Positions 60,724-64,000 of a DNA stretch of 64,000 nucleotides are shown piece after piece (position 1 is the stretch's first letter; each line of letters begins with the position of its first letter). The stretch covers positions 154,373-218,372 of the forward strand of contig NZ_JAIHLQ010000016.1 of the NCBI RefSeq assembly GCF_019733355.1, given 5' to 3'. The stretch comes from Pseudomonas baetica (GTDB taxonomy: Bacteria; Pseudomonadota; Gammaproteobacteria; Pseudomonadales; Pseudomonadaceae). The notes under the pieces are model-generated. The model did not search any database. It was given only the letters and a program-made list of their open reading frames with translations, and was not told the DNA's origin. A program made the position numbers and the translations under genes.

Positions 60724-62526
60724 ATGGGCGAAGGCGCTCCCATTCCGCCGAATGAAATTGAACGGCTAAAAGAGGTCGAAAAATTTTGTCCAACCGACTG
60801 CGAAGACGACGATGTCTTCGACAAGATCGTCGCGATGGCCTCTGCGTACTACAACGCACCAATAGCACTGATTTCAATCGTCGATAAACACCAGCAATGG
60901 TTCAAGGCACGCGTGGGGCTTGAAGAGACTCAGACACCCAGAGAGACTTCCTTTTGCGCCTACTCTACGCTGGACAACACCCGGCTGGAGGTGTTGGACG
61001 CAACACTTGATACCCGTTTCAAGAACAATCCGTTGGTCACGGGGCATCCGCATATTCGTTATTACGCGGGCGCGCCACTCATTACGGAGGATGGTTTTAC
61101 ACTGGGAAGTCTTTGCATCATTGATACCGTTGCACGCTCTCCCATGAGTGATCGTGACGTGACGATGCTCAATGCCTTCGCTGAATTAGTCATGATGCGC
61201 ATACGTGGCGTGCGATCTCGCAACTTCGTAGATCAACCCACCGGCCTGTTCAATCGAGTGAGGTTTGAGGAAGATATACGTCAAACGATAAAGATCAAAG
61301 ACACCTGCCAGATTTATGCGATCGACGTCATTTCGCCGAAGTTCCTCAACGATATAGTGAAAGCACTGGGTTATAGTTTTTCAGGAGACCTGATCCTGGC
61401 TATCAAGTCCCGACTACAGAAACTGTTACCTCAAGACTGCTTGCTTTATAAAATCAGCCCGACGCGGTTTGGCTTCATTCTCAAGGGTGATCAAACGGCT
61501 GAGCCTATTTGCGAAAGCATCCTGCATAACTTCAAAAAACCGGTTGAATGCCACGCCATCCCCATTTTGATGCAGGTGGGGATAGGTGTTCTGCCTATTC
61601 TGGAATCGGAAGATCCCCAGCAGGACTGGCTGCGCCTGGTCGTCAGCGCTGCAGATGAAGCCCGTGACCGCCAGTTGGGATGGTCTCTTTATGAGCCGCA
61701 ATTTGATGCAGCGCAACAACGCGCCTTCAGGTTACTCAGTTCGTTACCTGAAGCGGTCAACGCGGACAAACAGTTCAGCCTCGTGTATCAGCCCAAAATA
61801 AATCTATCGTCAGGAAACTGTGATTCAGTCGAAGCATTGCTCCGTTGGACTCATCCGTCGCTCGGGAACATCAGCCCTGCTGAATTCATACCTTTGGCTG
61901 AGAAGACCGCACTAATACCCTCCATAGGAATATGGGTGCTCAACGCGATTGTGCAACAAGCCGTTGTTTGGAAAGCACAAGGTTTGAGCCTGCGGATAGC
62001 GATGAATATAACCGTCAGCGATCTGGAAAGCGCAGAGTTCGTGGACGCGATGATTCATGAAGTTCAACAGCACGATTTGGCCCCTGCGAGCATTGAGCTT
62101 GAGTTCACCGAAAGTATGCTGATGACAAACCCTGAAGAAGTCATACGGCAACTGGAGCGTGTTCGTCAATTTGGCGTAGAAGTGGCCGTTGACGACTTTG
62201 GCTCCGGATACAGTAACTGGGCGTACTTGAAGGAACTTCCAGCCAACACCGTCAAACTTGATCAATCGCTGATCAGCGGGCTGGGTAGCAATCAAAATGA
62301 TAAAAAACTCGTTAAAACCCTCATAGGGCTGGCGAAGGGACTTGGCTACCGGGTGGTTGCGGAAGGTGTAGAAAACGGAGAAATCCTCGACCTTTTAATG
62401 CAGTGGGGATGTTCGGATGCACAAGGCTACTTTATAGCCAAACCTATGAGTGCGAAGGCTTTGGAAGCCTGGATAGGACAAGGAGGCTATGGAGCAGGTA
62501 CCCGTCCGGCAATCGATGAACGGTGA
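60724..62526 (+). CDS. GAF / degenerate GGDEF / EAL protein, likely c-di-GMP phosphodiesterase
   Basis: Cytoplasmic signalling protein of 600 residues with no membrane helix. Residues about 25-155 form a GAF domain (IALISIVDKHQQWFKARVGL, then YYAGAPLITEDGFTLGSLCI). Residues 165-320 have the GGDEF fold, but ISPTRFGFIL replaces the GGDEF active site, so no cyclase activity is expected. Residues 345-590 are an EAL domain with all usual catalytic residues: VEALLRW, AMNITVSDL, ELEFTES, VAVDDFGSGYSN, TVKLDQSLI, VVAEGVEN and DAQGYFIAKP. It should hydrolyse c-di-GMP under control of the GAF and dead GGDEF domains. GAGG is 6 bases before the ATG. The gap 60515-60723 shows no gene. Confidence 0.92.
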   Translation: MGEGAPIPPNEIERLKEVEKFCPTDCEDDDVFDKIVAMASAYYNAPIALISIVDKHQQWFKARVGLEETQTPRETSFCAYSTLDNTRLEVLDATLDTRFKNNPLVTGHPHIRYYAGAPLITEDGFTLGSLCIIDTVARSPMSDRDVTMLNAFAELVMMRIRGVRSRNFVDQPTGLFNRVRFEEDIRQTIKIKDTCQIYAIDVISPKFLNDIVKALGYSFSGDLILAIKSRLQKLLPQDCLLYKISPTRFGFILKGDQTAEPICESILHNFKKPVECHAIPILMQVGIGVLPILESEDPQQDWLRLVVSAADEARDRQLGWSLYEPQFDAAQQRAFRLLSSLPEAVNADKQFSLVYQPKINLSSGNCDSVEALLRWTHPSLGNISPAEFIPLAEKTALIPSIGIWVLNAIVQQAVVWKAQGLSLRIAMNITVSDLESAEFVDAMIHEVQQHDLAPASIELEFTESMLMTNPEEVIRQLERVRQFGVEVAVDDFGSGYSNWAYLKELPANTVKLDQSLISGLGSNQNDKKLVKTLIGLAKGLGYRVVAEGVENGEILDLLMQWGCSDAQGYFIAKPMSAKALEAWIGQGGYGAGTRPAIDER

Positions 62527-62611
62527 TGGGCGTCGTGAGGGCACGCACGTCCACCCTTCCCTTGAGCGGTTGATTGCTCTGCGTGCGGCGCCTCACTTCG
62601 AAATTATGTTT

Positions 62612-62640
62612 TAACCAGATAGTTACCTATCTATATACTG
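62612..62640 (+). promoter_or_regulatory. Candidate gcd promoter with palindrome in the spacer
   Basis: TTAACC (62612-62617) and TATACT (62635-62640) are 17 bases apart. Inside the spacer lies the inverted repeat AGATAG-TTAC-CTATCT (62618-62633). A regulator binding there would sit directly on the promoter. Predicted transcription start near 62647, 22 bases before the GTG. Confidence 0.5.
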
Positions 62641-62668
62641 CCCGCCTCATTTCGACGGGACATTCAAC

Positions 62669-64000
62669 GTGAAGCAGAGTCAACGCCTCTCGGGCGTATC
62701 AACATTCATTCTGGTAGGGCTGGGCGTGATCATTGCCCTCCTCGGTCTGGCACTCGCCGTTGGCGGCGTGAAATTGGTCAGTCTGGGAGGTTCCTGGTAC
62801 TTCCTGGTGGGTGGGCTGGTGATGGCGGCCTCCGGTCTGCTGATTGCTCGCTTCAAACCGGCCGGTGCCTGGTTGTTCGCAGCGTTTCTGGTGGGGACAG
62901 CGATCTGGGCAGTAAACGATGCCGGCCTGGTGTTCTGGCCAGTGTTCTCGCGCCTGTTCATGTTCAGCGCAGTGGGCCTGGTCGTCACGCTGGTCTATCC
63001 AGTATTGAAACGTGCCAATGGCAGCGTTCCGGGGCGCGGTGCTTATGCCGTTGCTGGGGTACTGGCGGTCGGTCTGGCCTTGGCCGCCGGCAACATGTTC
63101 GTCGCGCACCCGACGGTTGCGGCTACGGGCACCGGCCCGGGCATCACGCCGGTTGATCCGCAAAAAGCCCAGAAAGACTGGGCTCACTACGGCAATACTG
63201 AAGGCGGCAGCCGCTTTGCTGCACTGGATCAGATCAACCGCAACAACGTCGACAAGTTGCAAGTGGCGTGGACCTATCACACCGCAGACGTCGCCGAAAG
63301 CGACGGTAACGGCGCCGAAGACCAGCTCACTCCACTGCAAATCGGCAACAAGGTGTTTATCTGCACCCCGCACAACAATCTGATTGCGCTGGATGCCGAC
63401 ACCGGCAAGGAACTCTGGAAGAACGCCATCAACGCCCAGTCAAAAGTCTGGCAACGTTGCCGTGGCATGGCCTATTTCGACGCGACTGCAGCAGTTGCCG
63501 AGTCGGGTAGCTCACCCGTTGCCGTGGGCCAGCCAGCGCCAGTTGCCAACTGCCAGCGCCGCTTGCTGACCAACACCATCGACGCTCGCCTGATCGCGGT
63601 GGATGCCGACACCGGCGAGTTCTGCCAGGGTTTTGGCAACAATGGTCAAGTGGATCTCAAGGCCGGTCTGGGCGATGTCCCGGACAGCTACTATCAGTTG
63701 TCTTCCGCACCGTTGATGGCAGGCACTACCGTGGTGGTTGGCGGTCGCGTGGCTGACAACGTGCAAGCCGACATGCCGGGCGGCGTGATTCGTGGTTTTG
63801 ATGTGATCACCGGCGCCATGCGTTGGGCTTTCGACCCGGGCAACCCGCAGGATAAAAAGGCGCCGGCAGACGGCAACACCTATGTGCGCAGCACGCCGAA
63901 CAGTTGGGCGCCAATGTCTTACGACGCGGCCACCAACACGGTCTTCCTGCCCATGGGCAGTTCCTCCACCGACATCTATGGTGTCGAACGCAGCAAGCTG
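62669..64000 (+). CDS. gcd: Membrane-bound PQQ glucose dehydrogenase, 5' part
   Basis: Quinoprotein oxidising glucose to gluconolactone in the periplasm and passing electrons to ubiquinone. The 444 codons present (of about 800) stay open to the window edge. The N terminus has about five membrane helices in the first 140 residues (STFILVGLGVIIALLGLALA at the start). The PQQ beta-propeller follows: DWAHYGNTEGGSRFAALDQI near 170, VDKLQVAWTYHTADV, then LTPLQIGNKVFICTPHNNLI and ALDADTGKELWKN, ahead of the Cys-containing WQRCRG near 268. It starts with GTG 62669, with GGGA about 7 bases upstream. The direct periplasmic oxidation route is typical of Pseudomonas and supports phosphate solubilisation, a fitting neighbour to pst. 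Confidence 0.93.
   Translation, partial: MKQSQRLSGVSTFILVGLGVIIALLGLALAVGGVKLVSLGGSWYFLVGGLVMAASGLLIARFKPAGAWLFAAFLVGTAIWAVNDAGLVFWPVFSRLFMFSAVGLVVTLVYPVLKRANGSVPGRGAYAVAGVLAVGLALAAGNMFVAHPTVAATGTGPGITPVDPQKAQKDWAHYGNTEGGSRFAALDQINRNNVDKLQVAWTYHTADVAESDGNGAEDQLTPLQIGNKVFICTPHNNLIALDADTGKELWKNAINAQSKVWQRCRGMAYFDATAAVAESGSSPVAVGQPAPVANCQRRLLTNTIDARLIAVDADTGEFCQGFGNNGQVDLKAGLGDVPDSYYQLSSAPLMAGTTVVVGGRVADNVQADMPGGVIRGFDVITGAMRWAFDPGNPQDKKAPADGNTYVRSTPNSWAPMSYDAATNTVFLPMGSSSTDIYGVERSKL

Overview
The window looks like chromosomal DNA of a fluorescent-type Pseudomonas. The GC content is high and genes are packed on both strands. A membrane-bound PQQ glucose dehydrogenase, pst genes, DctP- and TAXI-type TRAP transporters and TonB/Fur iron uptake genes all fit. 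The genus is inferred from gene content and codon style, not from a marker gene. I saw no rRNA, tRNA, CRISPR array, intact insertion sequence or phage gene.

Layout. (1) 101-3071, minus: a C4-dicarboxylate TRAP transporter, dctPQM. (2) 3518-12159, plus: a Crp/Fnr-type regulator, then a complete nine-gene N-type (alternative) rotary ATPase operon, atpDCQRBEFAG, then carbamate kinase. (3) 12227-15673, minus: a second TRAP system of the TAXI type with a DUF1850 protein. (4) 15907-27663: ion, osmotic and stress genes (ClC channel, DUF2254 membrane protein, TrkH, a cNMP/CBS/DUF294 signalling protein paired with a DEDDh exonuclease, SulP, MscS and BCCT transporters). (5) 27859-42417: a 2880-residue cyclic beta-1,2-glucan synthase with a triple-BON protein, a HAD phosphatase, and an operon for triosephosphate isomerase, phosphoketolase and class I aldolase. 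(6) 42730-46367: a patchwork of small genes (VOC, NTF2-like, LysR, HEPN-like), an Old Yellow Enzyme remnant and a 36-bp palindrome. (7) 46368-54506, plus: a Fur-box promoter driving an NIS siderophore synthetase, an MFS exporter and a TonB receptor, followed by two carboxynorspermidine-type polyamine genes. (8) 54521-59707, minus: pstSCAB followed by a Fic-fold protein lacking the catalytic His and a HAD protein, with no phoU. (9) 59906-64000: a dTMP-kinase-like P-loop protein, a GAF/degenerate-GGDEF/EAL protein, and the 5' part of gcd, cut by the window edge.

How the parts may work together (inference). Regions 2 to 5 read as a stress and low-energy island. Carbamate kinase and phosphoketolase both give substrate-level ATP (the latter through acetyl phosphate). 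The N-ATPase could spend ATP to pump ions. The flanking TRAP, BCCT, TrkH and SulP carriers depend on ion gradients. Cyclic glucan, MscS, ClC and BCCT suit osmotic stress.

The best candidate for something undescribed is region 7: a single NIS synthetase cluster sitting directly upstream of genes that could make its polyamine backbone. Other points worth checking are the two-carboxylate c subunit of the N-ATPase, the G8 tract at the phosphoketolase/aldolase junction, and the His-less Fic protein in a phoU-less pst operon.
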